Positions 14,697 to 25,582 of a DNA stretch of 64,000 nt are shown here, in pieces (the stretch's first letter is position 1; each line of letters opens with the position of its first letter). A model generated the notes under the pieces. That model worked only from the letters and a program-made list of their open reading frames with translations, made no database searches and had not been told where the DNA came from. The position numbers were made by a program, and so were the translations under genes. The stretch is from NCBI GenBank assembly GCA_963779805.1, contig CAVZZN010000006.1:288925-352924 (forward strand). Direction: 5' to 3'. Source of the stretch: CAIWHR01 sp963779805 (lineage in GTDB: Bacteria; Pseudomonadota; Gammaproteobacteria; Burkholderiales; Casimicrobiaceae).

Positions 14697-16158
14697 ATGC
14701 AGACCAACACCACCACGCACTGGTTGATTGCTGTCGCACTGGCCGCCGGCGTCGCCGGCTGTGCTGACAGGCCCGCGCGCACAACGCCGGCAATCGGCGT
14801 TCGAGCGCACGCTCGGGGGCTCGGGCGTTCCAACGCAGGACGCTGGCGTTCCGCTTCACGCTTGCAAGCCGATGGCCTGCCGGGGCAACGGCTTCTGGAA
14901 GAGCGTGCCGGTCGTCGCGGACTTCAACGGTGACGGCATCCCCGACATCGCCATTCACCCGCGCCTCGAGCACGGTGCGCGCGTGTTCCTCGGCGACGGC
15001 AAGGGGCACTGGCGCGACTCCTCGAAGGGCCTCGAGATGCCGAAGGGCTCGTGCGGCGGGGCGATCCAGACCGGCGACGTCAACAACGACGGCAAGCCCG
15101 ACCTGATCGTCGCCGACCACTGCAGCGGGATCTACGTCTACCTCAACGACGGCAACGGCAACTGGACCGCCGTCGACGGAGCACCTCTCGCCCGAGTTCT
15201 CGACCGCGAAGCAGGGTGAAGGAAAAATTCGGCGACGGCTCGTTCGGCGTCGAGTCGGTCGCGGTCGGGGACATCAACGGCGACGGCAAGCTCGACCTCG
15301 TCGTCAGCATGACGGACGTCGGCGGCTACGCCGTGTTCCTGGGCGACGGCACCGGCAAGAACTGGAAGGAAGTGAAGCGAGCATGGCCTTCCGAACGGCT
15401 GGGAGGCGACGCCCATCGACGTGTACCTCGGCGGCTTCTCGTACGACATCCAGCTCTGCGACGTGAACGGCGACGGCAAGCTCGACGTCGTCACGGCGTA
15501 CTACACCGGGCCGCGCGTGTTCTGGGGCGACGGCACGGGCCATTTCAACGATCATTCGAAGGGGCTGCGCGAGAGCTCCGTCGGAGGCATCTACACGCGG
15601 ATCGCGAGCGGGCGACCTCAACGGCGACGGCCGACGCGATCTCGTGGTCGCCAACAACTTCAACGGTGCGGAAGTGTATTTCCAGAACGCCGACGGCACG
15701 TGGCGGGGCCCGGTCGACGTCATGCCCGACCTGCAGGGCGGCGCACGCGCGGTCGCCATCGGCGACATCGACGGCGACGGGAACAACGACGTCGTGATCG
15801 GCGGCAGCTTCGAGCAGTCGCCGAAATGGGAAGTGCTGCCGCACGGCCTCTGGGTCCGCTGGGGCAACGGCAAGGGCGGCTTCAACGACCGCGCCGACGA
15901 CCAACCTGCCGGCGATCGGCATGGAGGTCATCATGGGACTTCGGATTGCGGACGTCGACGGCGACGGCCGGCCCGACATCGTCGTCAGCAGCGGCGGCTT
16001 CACGGGCCGGCTCGGGCCCGGGCCCGAATACGCCGCCGGCGGTCGCCGCACAAGCTCCCGAAGCAGGCGGAGCTCCCGATTCCGCGCGTCGCAGGTCTGG
16101 CTGCAACGACACCGGCGCCGCAGCCGGGCCGAGCACCGATGGCGCGGCGGCGAAATAG
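14697..16158 (+). pseudogene. FG-GAP/VCBS repeat lipoprotein, frameshifted
   Basis: Begins MQTNTTTHWLIAVALAAGVAGC, a signal peptide with lipobox AGVAGC, so the product is predicted to be lipid-anchored in the envelope. At least six FG-GAP-type calcium-binding repeats follow: VADFNGDGIPDIAI, TGDVNNDGKPDLIVA, VGDINGDGKLDLVV, LCDVNGDGKLDVVT, IGDIDGDGNNDVVI and IADVDGDGRPDIVV. These would close a beta-propeller like that of integrin alpha chains. The low-complexity tail ends in TDGAAAK. Five or more indels split it. Intact length would be about 485 residues. Likely role is extracellular binding; no enzymatic motif is visible. Confidence 0.75.
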
Positions 16159-16276
16159 GCACGAGCGCGAGTGAGAGCATCCTTAGCCTGCGCTTCACCG
16201 GCATCACCCCGTAGTGCCGGCCCCGCCTTCTCGGAATTCGGATCCGAGGAGGCGGAGCCCGGCTGAAAGGCCATTC

Positions 16277-18664
16277 ATGCGTATCCCCCTACGCTGCTCC
16301 AGCTTCGCGCTCTTCGCCATCCCCGTTCTTCTGGCGAGCCTGACCGCCACCGCGGCGCCGAAGCCGACCTCGCCGGCCTGCAGCCAGACGCGATCGTCCG
16401 GCAACACGTCGACGCTGTCCGGATGCGACTTCAGCGACGACGCGGTCGATCCGCGTCACCCGCGCGCTGGAGTTCGTCGCGGCCAACAAGGGCAGCTTCA
16501 AGAACCCGCAGCTCGCGCCCGATCTCGAGATGATCGAGACGGTGCCCGGTCTCGCGAGCGAGCACGTGCGCTTCCAGCAGATGCTCCAGGGCTACCCGAT
16601 CGCGGACGGCCTCGTCACCGTCCACCTCGACGGGAAGGGTCACGTGCGGCGCGCGCACAACACCTACGACGTCACGATCAGCAATGCCGTCGCGGGCAGG
16701 ATGAACTACGACCAGGCCGCTGCGCTCGCCGTGGCGCAGCAGGCGCTCGTCGTGCTCGCCGGCGGACCGGTATCCGACGTGACGCTGCACTCGGCGCGGC
16801 AGGTCTGGTATCCGCGCAACGCAGGCGTGCTCGTGCTGGCGTGGGAGCTCACCGTCACCGTCGACAAGCCGCTCTACGACTACCGGTTCATCATCGATCG
16901 CACCACGGGCAAGATCCTGCTGCAGCAGAACCAGATGCAGACATGGGCAATCGGTTATGGCGCCCACGCGTTTGCGCCGAACCCGATCCAGACCTCGGGC
17001 GACGTCACGCTCAACGACGGCAGCAGCGCCGACCTCATCAACAGCCTGCAGTCGTACGTGAACCTGCCGGGGCTGATCGACAACTCGGGGCTGCTGAAGG
17101 GCCGCTTCGTCGACGTCACGTTCACGTCGCCCTTCTCGCCGCAGAACACGTTTCCCATCGCTAACGAGCCGACGCGCCTGTATCGCTACGACGTCGTCGA
17201 TCCGCGCTTCGGCCAGGTGAATGCGTACTACGGGATCGATTCGGCGCAGCGCTTCCTGCGCTCCCTCGGCTTCGCCGGCGAGCGGACCGTGCCGAACGGC
17301 ATCCACGACAGCCCGGTCAAGGTGTACGCGCACTGGAACAGCGACGACAACTCGTTCTACCGGCCGAGCGACGACACGCTGCGCTTCGGCGACGGCGGCG
17401 TGCCCGACGTCGAGGACAACGACATCGTGGTGCACGAATACGGACACGCCATCCAGAGGGCGCAGAACGCGAGCCTCGGCGTGTGCTCCGCGTACGACCC
17501 GCCGTACCGGGTGGGCGATTGCGAGATGCGGGCCATGGGCGAAGGCTTTTCGGACTATTTCGCCGCTGTCGTGCATGCGCGCGAAGGCAGCGCCGCGTAT
17601 CAGGACGTCAACGCCGCGTGCGTCGGCGAATGGGACAGCACGGCGTACCGGTTGCAGTCGGGAAACAGCCCCACGTGCCTGCGCCGCGTCGACGCGTTCA
17701 ACTTGTACCCGCTCGATCCCGTCGGATCCCAACGACCCCAACGCGCTATCCGGCGAGATCCACGAGGACGGCAAGATCTGGTCGCGCGCGCTGTGGGACA
17801 TCAGCAAGGCGATCGGCATCGACGTCGCGACCCAGATCGTCATCGAGCACCAGTATTCGCTGCCGCTCGACGCCACGATGCCCGACGCGGCGCGCGAGAT
17901 GCTCCTGGTCGACGACAGCCTGTTCATGGGCTTCTACGAGATCCCGTTGCGGCAGGCGTTCTGCGCGCGTCAGATCCTGCAGGGCAGCCGACTGCGTGCT
18001 GCCGACCCCGCAGACGATCGTGGTCAATGCGAGCAAGGACACGCTGCTGCGGCAGTCGAGCCCCAATCGCAACGAAGGCCAGAGCCCGCTGCTCCGGCTC
18101 AAGGGCGACCTGAACGTCAATACGCGGATCCTGGTCGGGTTCGACCTGTCGGGCGTGAATCTGTCGGGCGTGAAGTCGGTCGCTCTGGAGATGTCGATCG
18201 CCGGCACCGATCCGAACTGGGACATCTACGGACGCACGATCGACGCCTATCCCCTGTCGGTCGATTTCGCGGAAGGCAACGGCATCTACATCGGCGCCGA
18301 TCCCGCCGACATGGTCCTGGGCACGGGAAGCGGCGTCACGTGGGCCTGCCGCAACGACACGGACATCGACAACTACACGACGCAATGCGACCCGGCGGAC
18401 AGCTGGGTGGGCGGCACCGCGGCGAACAACCCGTTCCCGGCCGGCACCAACAAGCCGCCGGTGGTGCAGACCGGCTGGCAAGTCAGCGGTCGCGTGCGCT
18501 GGAACGTGACCTCCGACGTGTTCAACGGCATCAGCCGCTGGGTGGTGAAGAAGACCTTCGACGACAAGCCGGGGCGCATGGACTTCTATTCGAAGGAAGG
18601 CGCGCTCGCGCTCGATCCCTACGATCTCGCGGGCCTGCGCCCGCGCCTCGTGTTCACCTACTGA
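16277..18664 (+). pseudogene. Secreted M36/M4-like zinc metalloprotease with C-terminal DNRLRE-like domain, frameshifted
   Basis: Signal peptide MRIPLRCSSFALFAIPVLLA ends near TATAA. A fungalysin/thermolysin-type propeptide follows (VRFQQMLQGYPIADGLVTVH). The catalytic domain has HEYGHAIQ with both zinc histidines and the catalytic glutamate, then the third-ligand motif MGEGFSDYFAAVVHA about 55 residues on. The C-terminal 200 residues (TIVVNASKDTLLRQ, TRILVGFDLSG, WNVTSDV) look like a DNRLRE or CBM96-type beta-sandwich that anchors secreted enzymes to surfaces or glycans. Shifts lie near 16440, 17725 and 17985. Intact length would be about 795 residues. Zinc ligands are intact, so an active protease is likely in the organism. 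GAGGAGG at 16247-16253 is rather far from the ATG. Confidence 0.82.
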
Positions 18665-18749
18665 TGACGGCCGCGGGTGGGGCGTCGATGCGCGCCGGCG
18701 GATCGGTGATCGGCGCCGCCCGAATCCGAAACCGCAACCGGCGAGGTCG

Positions 18750-19644
18750 ATGCTGAAGCGCAAGCCGCGCCTCTTCCTGCACGTCGGCACGACGAAGACG
18801 GGAACGACGACCCTGCAGCATGCCGGCGATGCCTCGCGCGAGTCGCTTCTCGCGCGAGGCATCCTGTACCCGGACGTCGACCTCAACGCGGGTCCCGCGC
18901 CGAAGCACCAGTGGCTCGCCAACCTGCTGCTCACGGACGGCTTCGAGCGCTTTGCGCGCAACGTGAGCGCGGTCGTGGAGCAGGCGCGGGCAGCGGGGTG
19001 CCGATCGCGTCCTGCTGTCGACCGAAGGCCTCTACAACCACTGGTTCGACTTTCCGCACTCGGGGCGCGCCGCGCTCGCGGGATTGCGCGAGCACTTCGA
19101 CGTGACCGTGTGGGTGGTGTTTCGCGAACCGGTCTCCTGGGCCATGTCGATGTACGTGCAGGCCGTGAAGAACCCGCCGTTCCATCTCGCACCGGTGTAC
19201 GCGACGACGCAGCCGCCCGAGGCCGTGATCGAGCAGCCGTACTTCCGCACCCGCCTCCGGTACGATCAGTTCGTGCGCGACGCGGAGGCCGTGTTCGGCG
19301 AAGGCAGCGTGCTCGTCTCGCGCTACGAGTCCGGTGACATCCTGCAGCAGGCGCGCAAGCTGCTCGAGGTCGACGAGACGGCGCTCGCGAGCGCGGGCGA
19401 TCGCAACCGGGGGCTTTCGATGCTCGGGCTCGACCTCCTGCTGCGGCTCAACGGCCTGCGCATCCAGGGCGAGGAGCGCGAGAGCATCGCGTCGCGCATC
19501 GTGGCGCTCGATCGCGTGCTGGGTGCCACCAGCGAGCCCGTGCGGGCGTCGCCCGAGGTGCGCGAGAAGGTGCTCGCGATGGCGCGCGAGAGCGAGCGTT
19601 ATCTCGAAACGCGCTTCGGGATCGGCTGGGCCGATTGCCGCTGA
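18750..19644 (+). CDS. Sulfotransferase-family protein, one frameshift
   Basis: About 298 residues. The N-terminal FLHVGTTKTGTTTLQ is the 5'-phosphosulfate-binding loop of PAPS-dependent sulfotransferases, and VWVVFREPVSWAMSMYVQAV matches the 3'-phosphate-binding segment (R, S and surrounding hydrophobics). The frame shifts by one near 19000 and then runs to the stop. Expected role is transfer of sulfate from PAPS to a sugar hydroxyl. The genes for making PAPS, cysD and cysNC, lie 6 kb downstream on the same strand, and glycosyltransferases flank it, so a nascent surface polysaccharide is the likely acceptor. Acceptor identity cannot be read from sequence. Confidence 0.75.
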
Positions 19645-19663
19645 CGCGCCTCGCGATGCCGAA

Positions 19664-20508
19664 ATGACCCTCGCGATCGGCTGCGTTGCCGAGCCCACGT
19701 CCAGGTATCTCGACCAGGCCGAGCGGCTGCTGAAATCCTGGCGCTGGTTCGCGGGCCGCTACGCCGGAGCGGACTTCCACGTCTGCATCGTCGGCGAAGT
19801 CGCGGCCGACGTCCGCGCGCGCTTTGCCGCGTACGGCGCGCACGTGCATCCCGTGGCGCGTTTCAGCGAGGCGCACCCGCAGTCGAACAAGCTGCGGTTC
19901 CTCGAACTCGAGGCTGCGCGCTGCGCGCAACGCACCGTGCTGCTCGACTGCGACACGATCGTCGTGCAGGAGCCGCACGCGCTGTTCGAAGGCGAGGCCC
20001 TGATCGCGAAGATGGCCGATCTCGCCACCGTCCCGCACGCGGTGTTCGAGCGCGTGTTCGCGGCCTTCGGCGTCGCGCTGCCGCCGGCGGAGTACGCCTG
20101 CACGGTCGGCCAGGCAGCGATCGATTCCCTACTTCAATGCAGGCGTGCTGAGCTTCTCGCCCGAGGCCATGCGCACGCTCGTGCCGCAGTGGATCGCATT
20201 CAACGCGCGGCTCATCGAGCGCATGGACCTGCTCGGCGACTGCGGCAATTTCTGCGAGCAGGCGAGCCTCAGCCTGGCGGTTGCGGCCACCCGGACGCGT
20301 TTCACGCTGCTCGCCGACGCGCTCAACTTCCCCGCGCACCTCCAGGAGCAGCCCATCGGCTCCGTCTTCGGCCAGACCGATCCCGTCCTCATCCATTACC
20401 ATTGGCTCACCGGCGCCCGACGGGCGACTGTTGCGAAGCCCGTATCCCAACGTGAATCGGCGCATCGAAAGCTTCAACCAGCGCGAGACCGACGAAGCGC
20501 CGCGCTGA
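19664..20508 (+). CDS. Putative glycosyltransferase with DxD motif, frameshifted
   Basis: Starts MTLAIGCVAEPTSRYLDQAE 19 bases after the sulfotransferase stop. TVLLDCDTIVVQ supplies the DxD metal/nucleotide-sugar motif. After a shift near 20120 the sequence continues YFNAGVLSFSPEAM, the 'NAG' segment seen in GT8-like and related GT-A enzymes, then LIHYHWLTG near the end. A second shift near 20425 leads to RRIESFNQRETDEAPR and stop. Intact length would be about 280 residues. It is probably cytoplasmic and transfers one sugar in the same pathway as the neighbours; the sugar is unknown. The 158 bases before asnB contain no convincing gene. Confidence 0.65.
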
Positions 20509-20666
20509 CCGCGCACCGCGCCTGCAGACCCACTCCATGACCGTGCCGCCATCCGACGCCGCAGGGTCCCACCGGCGCCGGAGCGCGGTGGCTCTGCAAC
20601 TGGGAGAACGTGTGCTGGCCCAGTCCGCTGCGGAGGCCCGTGGCGCTCGCGCACTGAGGACATTCC

Positions 20667-22502
20667 ATGTGTGGCATTGCCGGCCTGATCGGCCCCCCGA
20701 GCTCCGTTCAGGAGCCGACGCTTCGCAGCATGCTCGACGCCATCCGGCACCGCGGGCCCGACGGCGACGGCATCCATCTCGAGCCGGGCGTTGCGATGGG
20801 CATGCGCAGGCTGTCCGTCATCGATCTCGAGAGCGGATGGCAACCGCTCTTCGCGCGCAGCCGTCGGGTCGTCGCGTTCCAGAACGGCGAGATCTACAAC
20901 TATCGCGCATTGCGGCGCGAGCTCGAGCGCGCGGGCCGCGCCTTCGCGACGCAAAGCGACACCGAGGTCCTCGCGCAGGGTTACGATGCGTGGGGCATCG
21001 AGGGCCTGCTCGCACGCATCGACGGCATGTACGCGCTGGCGATCCTCGATCGCGACACCCGCGTGCTGCATCTCGCGCGCGATCGCTTCGGCGAGAAGCC
21101 GCTGTTCTACGCGAGCGGAGGCGAGCGGTTCGCCTACGGCTCGGATGCGGCCACGCTGGCGGCGTTGCCCTGGGTCGGCGCGGAGCTCGATGCGCTCTCG
21201 CTCAACCGTTACCTGGCGGTGCATTACGTCGCGGGCGCGCGCTCGATCTATCGCAACATCCGGCGCGTGCTGCCCGGGGAGCGCGTCGAGGTGGCGCTCG
21301 ATGCGCCGTCGCCGCGGCACGTGCGCTACTACGTGCCGCCGCTCGACGCGCCGGCGCCGGTCGACGACGACAGGCTCGCCGGACTGATCGAGGACGCGAT
21401 CGCGTCGCGCCTCGTGGCGGACGTGCCTGTCGGCGTGTTCCTGTCCGGCGGTCTCGACAGCTCCGTCGTCGCGGCCGTGGCGGCGCGCCATCTGCCGGGC
21501 GTGCTCACCTTCTCGATGGGCTTTGCGAGCGAGCTGCACGACGAGAGCGAATACGCGCGCGAGCTCGCGCAGGCCATCGGCAGCCGCCACCATCACTTCC
21601 ACTTCGACGAGCACAGCTTCGCCTCGCTGCTGCCGCAAGTGGCCGCGGCCCTGGACGAGCCGCTCGGCGATCAGGCGTTGCTGCCGGTGTTCTGGCTGTC
21701 GCGCGAGGCGCGCCGGCATGCCACCGTGGTGCTTTCCGGCGAGGGCGCCGACGAGGTGTTCGCGGGCTACGGCTACTACCGGCCGTTCGCAGCGCACCCC
21801 GGTGTGCTCGCCACCGTGAAGCGTGCGCTCGTGGGCGACGATCCGGCGGCCGTCGCGCGCTTCATCGACAACGCGTCGCCGGTCACGCCTTCGGGGTTTC
21901 CGTTGCTCACCGACGTCGCCGGTCGGGCGCGCCTGATGCGCAACGGCACTGCGGGCGGCGATGCGTGGGAAGACGGATTCATGGCGTGGCTCGGCGGGGC
22001 GCACGGCCCGTTGCAGCGGGCCACCGCCGGCGATCTCGCGTCGTGGCTGCCCGACGACCTGCTGGTGAAGTACGACCGCATGGCGATGGCCGTGAGCCTC
22101 GAAGGTCGCGCGCCGTTCCTGCAACCGGACCTCGTCGCCGCGGCGCTCGCGCTGCCCGACGACGAGCGCATGAACGCGAGCGAGAGCAAGGTCGCGTTCC
22201 GGCGCATCGCGCGGCGCTGGCTGCCCGAGCGCATCCACCGCCGCCCCAAGCAGGGCTTCGTGCTGCCGATGCGCAGCTGGATCGGCGAGTGGCTCGACCA
22301 GCGCGGCGGTCCGGCATCCTATTTCGGAGCGCGGCCCGTCCCCGGGGTCGACGCGACCGAGCTGACCGCGGTGGTCGCCGCGGACCTCGCGGCAGGGCTC
22401 CAGCGCGAGCGGCTGCTGTTCGCGCTCATCATGATCGCGGAATGGCACGCCGCCTCGAGCCGGCGCATCGCGGGCCTCGCGAAGGCCTACGCAAACGCAT
22501 AG
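20667..22502 (+). CDS. asnB: Asparagine synthase (glutamine-hydrolysing) family amidotransferase
   Basis: Intact, 611 residues. MCGIAGLIG puts the catalytic Cys2 of the class II glutaminase at the N-terminus. RHRGPDGDG and FQNGEIYNYR are glutaminase signatures, and VGVFLSGGLDSSVVAA is the pyrophosphate loop of the ATP-dependent synthetase domain. Members in polysaccharide loci amidate sugar carboxylates (WbpS-like) instead of making asparagine. Its position between a glycosyltransferase and a membrane protein favours that role here. AGGACATT precedes the ATG with a fair ribosome binding site. The frame being intact over 1.8 kb contrasts with its neighbours. Confidence 0.88.
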   Translation: MCGIAGLIGPPSSVQEPTLRSMLDAIRHRGPDGDGIHLEPGVAMGMRRLSVIDLESGWQPLFARSRRVVAFQNGEIYNYRALRRELERAGRAFATQSDTEVLAQGYDAWGIEGLLARIDGMYALAILDRDTRVLHLARDRFGEKPLFYASGGERFAYGSDAATLAALPWVGAELDALSLNRYLAVHYVAGARSIYRNIRRVLPGERVEVALDAPSPRHVRYYVPPLDAPAPVDDDRLAGLIEDAIASRLVADVPVGVFLSGGLDSSVVAAVAARHLPGVLTFSMGFASELHDESEYARELAQAIGSRHHHFHFDEHSFASLLPQVAAALDEPLGDQALLPVFWLSREARRHATVVLSGEGADEVFAGYGYYRPFAAHPGVLATVKRALVGDDPAAVARFIDNASPVTPSGFPLLTDVAGRARLMRNGTAGGDAWEDGFMAWLGGAHGPLQRATAGDLASWLPDDLLVKYDRMAMAVSLEGRAPFLQPDLVAAALALPDDERMNASESKVAFRRIARRWLPERIHRRPKQGFVLPMRSWIGEWLDQRGGPASYFGARPVPGVDATELTAVVAADLAAGLQRERLLFALIMIAEWHAASSRRIAGLAKAYANA

Positions 22503-22556
22503 CGGCTTGGGGCGCCGGCGGCTGCCGCGCGCGCCGGCATGGTGCCCGCCGCGCAG

Positions 22557-25450
22557 CTACGGAACGATGTCGATGTCCTTCCAGTAGGACCAGTCGTTCT
22601 CGCAGTTCTTCCGGCACTGCGTTTCGAGCACCAGCTTCACGGGGCCGGGGATGTCGACCGTCGTGGCGAACTGCTGCTCGTTGCGCTCGTCGATGCGCTC
22701 GGCGGGTGTGAGGCAGCGCTCGTGAATGCGCCTCGGCGCGCCGTGCGCCGGCTCCGCGATGATCTGGAAGCACACCCCGTCCGTGACGCGGCCCTCCCGC
22801 CACGCATCGGAAAAGATGCCGTAGCTCACGCGCAGCGCATGCAGGCTCGGCAGCTCGATGCTCGGGGCCGCCAGCGCGTGCGCGAAGAGCAGCGTGCCGC
22901 GGGCCTCCACGTGCTGGTCCTTGCCGGTCCACGACTGCGCAAGTCGCGTGACGACCTCCGCGCGCGGCATCGCCGTCGCGCTGTCGGCGGGCGTCGGAGC
23001 CCCGGGAGGCGGGTCGAGCTCGATGTCCTTCCAGTACGACCAGTCCCAGGAGCAGTTCTGGTGACAGTCCGTCTCGAGCACGAGGCGCACGGGTGTCGAG
23101 GTCTGGACGTGCACGGTCGCCTCGTGCTCGCCGCGATCGGCTTCCTGCTCGAGGGGCATCAGGCAATGCTCGTACAGCGGCGTCGCCTGGCCGTCGGGCG
23201 CAACCGTCTTGATCACGAAGCATGCGCCGTCGGTGTGCTGCGGCGGTGTCCACGCCGAGTCCATGATGCCGTAGCGCACGTGCAACGTCGTGGGCGCCGT
23301 GAGCACGATCCCGGGCGCGGACGGTGCATGCGCGAACAGCAGCGTGCCGCGGGCCTCCACGTGCTGTTCCTTGTCGGTGACCGACATCGCGAAGCGGCTC
23401 GCGGCATCGCGACGGTCGAGCAACTGCGCGAGCTCGGGTGCGATCGGCTCGTCCTGCGCCGGCGCAACGGCGAGGCGCGCGAGCACCACGCTCGCAGTGG
23501 GCTCGAACAGCCAGCGATCGTCGGGGGCGGGCGCGTCGATCCTGAAGGCGACGACACGATTCGGGTCCATGGCAGGCAGGCGTCCGAGCGCCTGCGCCGC
23601 GAACACCGCCGACGTCGCCCACGTAGGGGCTGAGCAGGATGCCTTCGGCCGCAACGGCCCGCACGATGCGATGCGTCTTCTGCGTTCCGTTCGCGAGGCG
23701 CACCGTGATGGAGGTGGGCGGCAGGCGCCACGCGAGGTCCGCGAGGCGCCCGCCCGCGCTCGGAGGCACGTCGACGCGCAGCTCGATGGGATGGCTGTCC
23801 GCGGGCACGTCCACCCACTGGCCCAGCGGGGGATTCGCGCGCGCGATCTGCGTCGCGGTGGCGGGCAGCGGCGTCGCCCGTCGTACGAGCCGCAACCGCT
23901 CGTCCGCGAGCGCTTCGGGCCGGTACAGCGCGAAGAGCGCGCCGACGCTGCTGCCCAGATCGGACAAGGGATAACGATCGTCGATCGTCGCCGCGGTCAT
24001 GAAGATCGTGCGGGCGGCACTCGCGCTGCGCAGATGCGCGGTGTCGCGCTCGACGAGCGACGGCGCATAGGCCGAGAACGCCTGGACCACCGGCTGCGGC
24101 CGATAGTCGAGGCGATGCGCGAGCACGAGCGCCTGGTCCCAGCCGATGAGGTCGACGGAGCCCTCCGCCTGCACGTCGGGGGCCGCGCTGCGCATGGCGG
24201 CGCGCGCTGCATCGGCATCGCGGGTGAGCTCCCCGTACCAGCCGGCGGGATCGCGCCATCGCGTCGATGGCGCTGCTCAGCGCAAGGAGCGGGCGCTCGA
24301 TGAAGGCGAGGCGCGCCTGCTCGAGCGCGAACGCCGACCCCGTACCCATCATGAGGTAACCGACGATCGCGATCGCGCTCGCCGCGGCGAGGGCCACATT
24401 CGAGCGCGCGTGCGCGTAGTCGACCGCCGCGAAGGCAACGAGGATGAGCGCGAGGCTCGACCACGCAATGATGCTGTGCAGATCGTGCCGGACGAAGCCG
24501 CTCTTCCAGGCCGCGAACCAGAACACGACCAGCGTCGCGAGCAGGAGCGCGGCTTGCGCGCGCTGCGCCGGATCGTCGAAGCGATGCCATTGGCACCACA
24601 GCACGAACGCAAGTCCCGCGGCGCTCACCCAGAGAAACAGCTGGACCTCGTTCGCGTTGCCGGCGATGGCCATCGCATCGGTGTAGCCGAAGGTCAGCGC
24701 CGCGCTCGAGTGCAGGAACGCCGGAAGATCCGCGAGCGACTGCCCGGCAACCAGGAGCGCGGCGAGGACCGAGACCACGAACACCGGCACGAACAGCGGC
24801 CGTCGGCGTTGCAGCACGCGACTCGCGTCGGCGAGCACGAACAGCGCGAGGCCATCGAAGAGCACCGGCACGTAGGCGATCGCCGCGAACCCGGACGCGA
24901 TGACCACCGGCACGATCGTGCGCCATCGCTCTTCGGCGGGCGCCTGGAAGTGCAGCAACGCAGCGAAGAACGGCAGCGCGGCATAGATGCCCCGGCCGGT
25001 GAGCAGCGATGCCGCGAAAAGCACCATCGCGAACAGGACGGCGGCCCAGCCGAGCGGAAGCCTGCGCAGGAGCGCGAGCACTGCAGTCGTCAGGGCCGCG
25101 ACGAGCAGTGCGTTGAGGACGAATGCCCACCCGAGGGGCGCTTCGCCGACGACGGGGTAGTGGAGGTAGCCCAGCGGACCGTACATCCACGCGATGTCGC
25201 GACCCCAGTGCCAACCTGCGGCGGCCGCGTGGCTTATCGCCTGCTGCCACGACGACTCGAGGCCGCGGTCCGGCAGCAGGAAGCTCCAGGGGGCGAGCTC
25301 GAGCGCGAGCAGCAAGGCTGCGATCGCCGCGGCAACGTAGCGCAGACGCGCGGACGCGAGGAGCGCAGGTCGCGATGCGTCGCGCGACGTGCCTGCATCG
25401 GCGGCGCGGGGTGCCGGAGGATTCCGGCGCTTGATCGAGAAGGGATTCAT
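22557..25450 (-). CDS. Polytopic membrane protein with tandem C-terminal 'SYWKDI' domains, frameshifted
   Basis: About 960 residues. The start MNPFSIKRRNPPAPRAADAG is followed by a dozen or so hydrophobic helices (VAAAIAALLLALELAPWSFL; FVLNALLVAALTTAVLALL; LALILVAFAAVDYA). The layout, with an early loop containing WMYGPLGYLHYPV, resembles membrane glycosyltransferases or polymerases of the GT-C type, but I cannot name a family. Frames shift near 24260 and 23600. The soluble C-terminus contains two related ~120-residue units, each beginning QHVEARGTLLFAHA and ending DWSYWKDI, with conserved cysteine pairs. It probably handles lipid-linked glycans at the inner membrane with its C-terminus in the periplasm. 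Confidence 0.65.
22560..23376 (-). repeat. Two tandem ~120-aa coding repeats
   Basis: The unit at 23017-23376 (EARGTLLFAHAPSAPGIVL through CSWDWSYWKDIELDP) and the unit at 22560-22926 (EARGTLLFAHALAAPSIEL through CENDWSYWKDIDIVP) align along their length. Shared positions include RYGI or SYGI, TDGxCF, LVLETxC and the C-terminal tryptophans. The spacer is about 30 codons. This is internal duplication of one domain within the membrane protein. Confidence 0.75.
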
Positions 25451-25582
25451 CGGTGTTCGGGGATTCCAGCGGTGGGGCTTGCTCGCGTCGACGCGGATTC
25501 GCGTCGACGCAATGTTAGCGCACACGACCGCCGCGCCCCCGGCGGGTCGAATCGAGCGCCTGCTGCGTGAGACAATGATCCG

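Noticed and set aside
20537..20666. Possible short gene before asnB, including a frame reading WLCNWENVCWPSP
   Set aside because: No start codon with a ribosome binding site and no continuity with a neighbour that I could establish; left as unassigned spacer.
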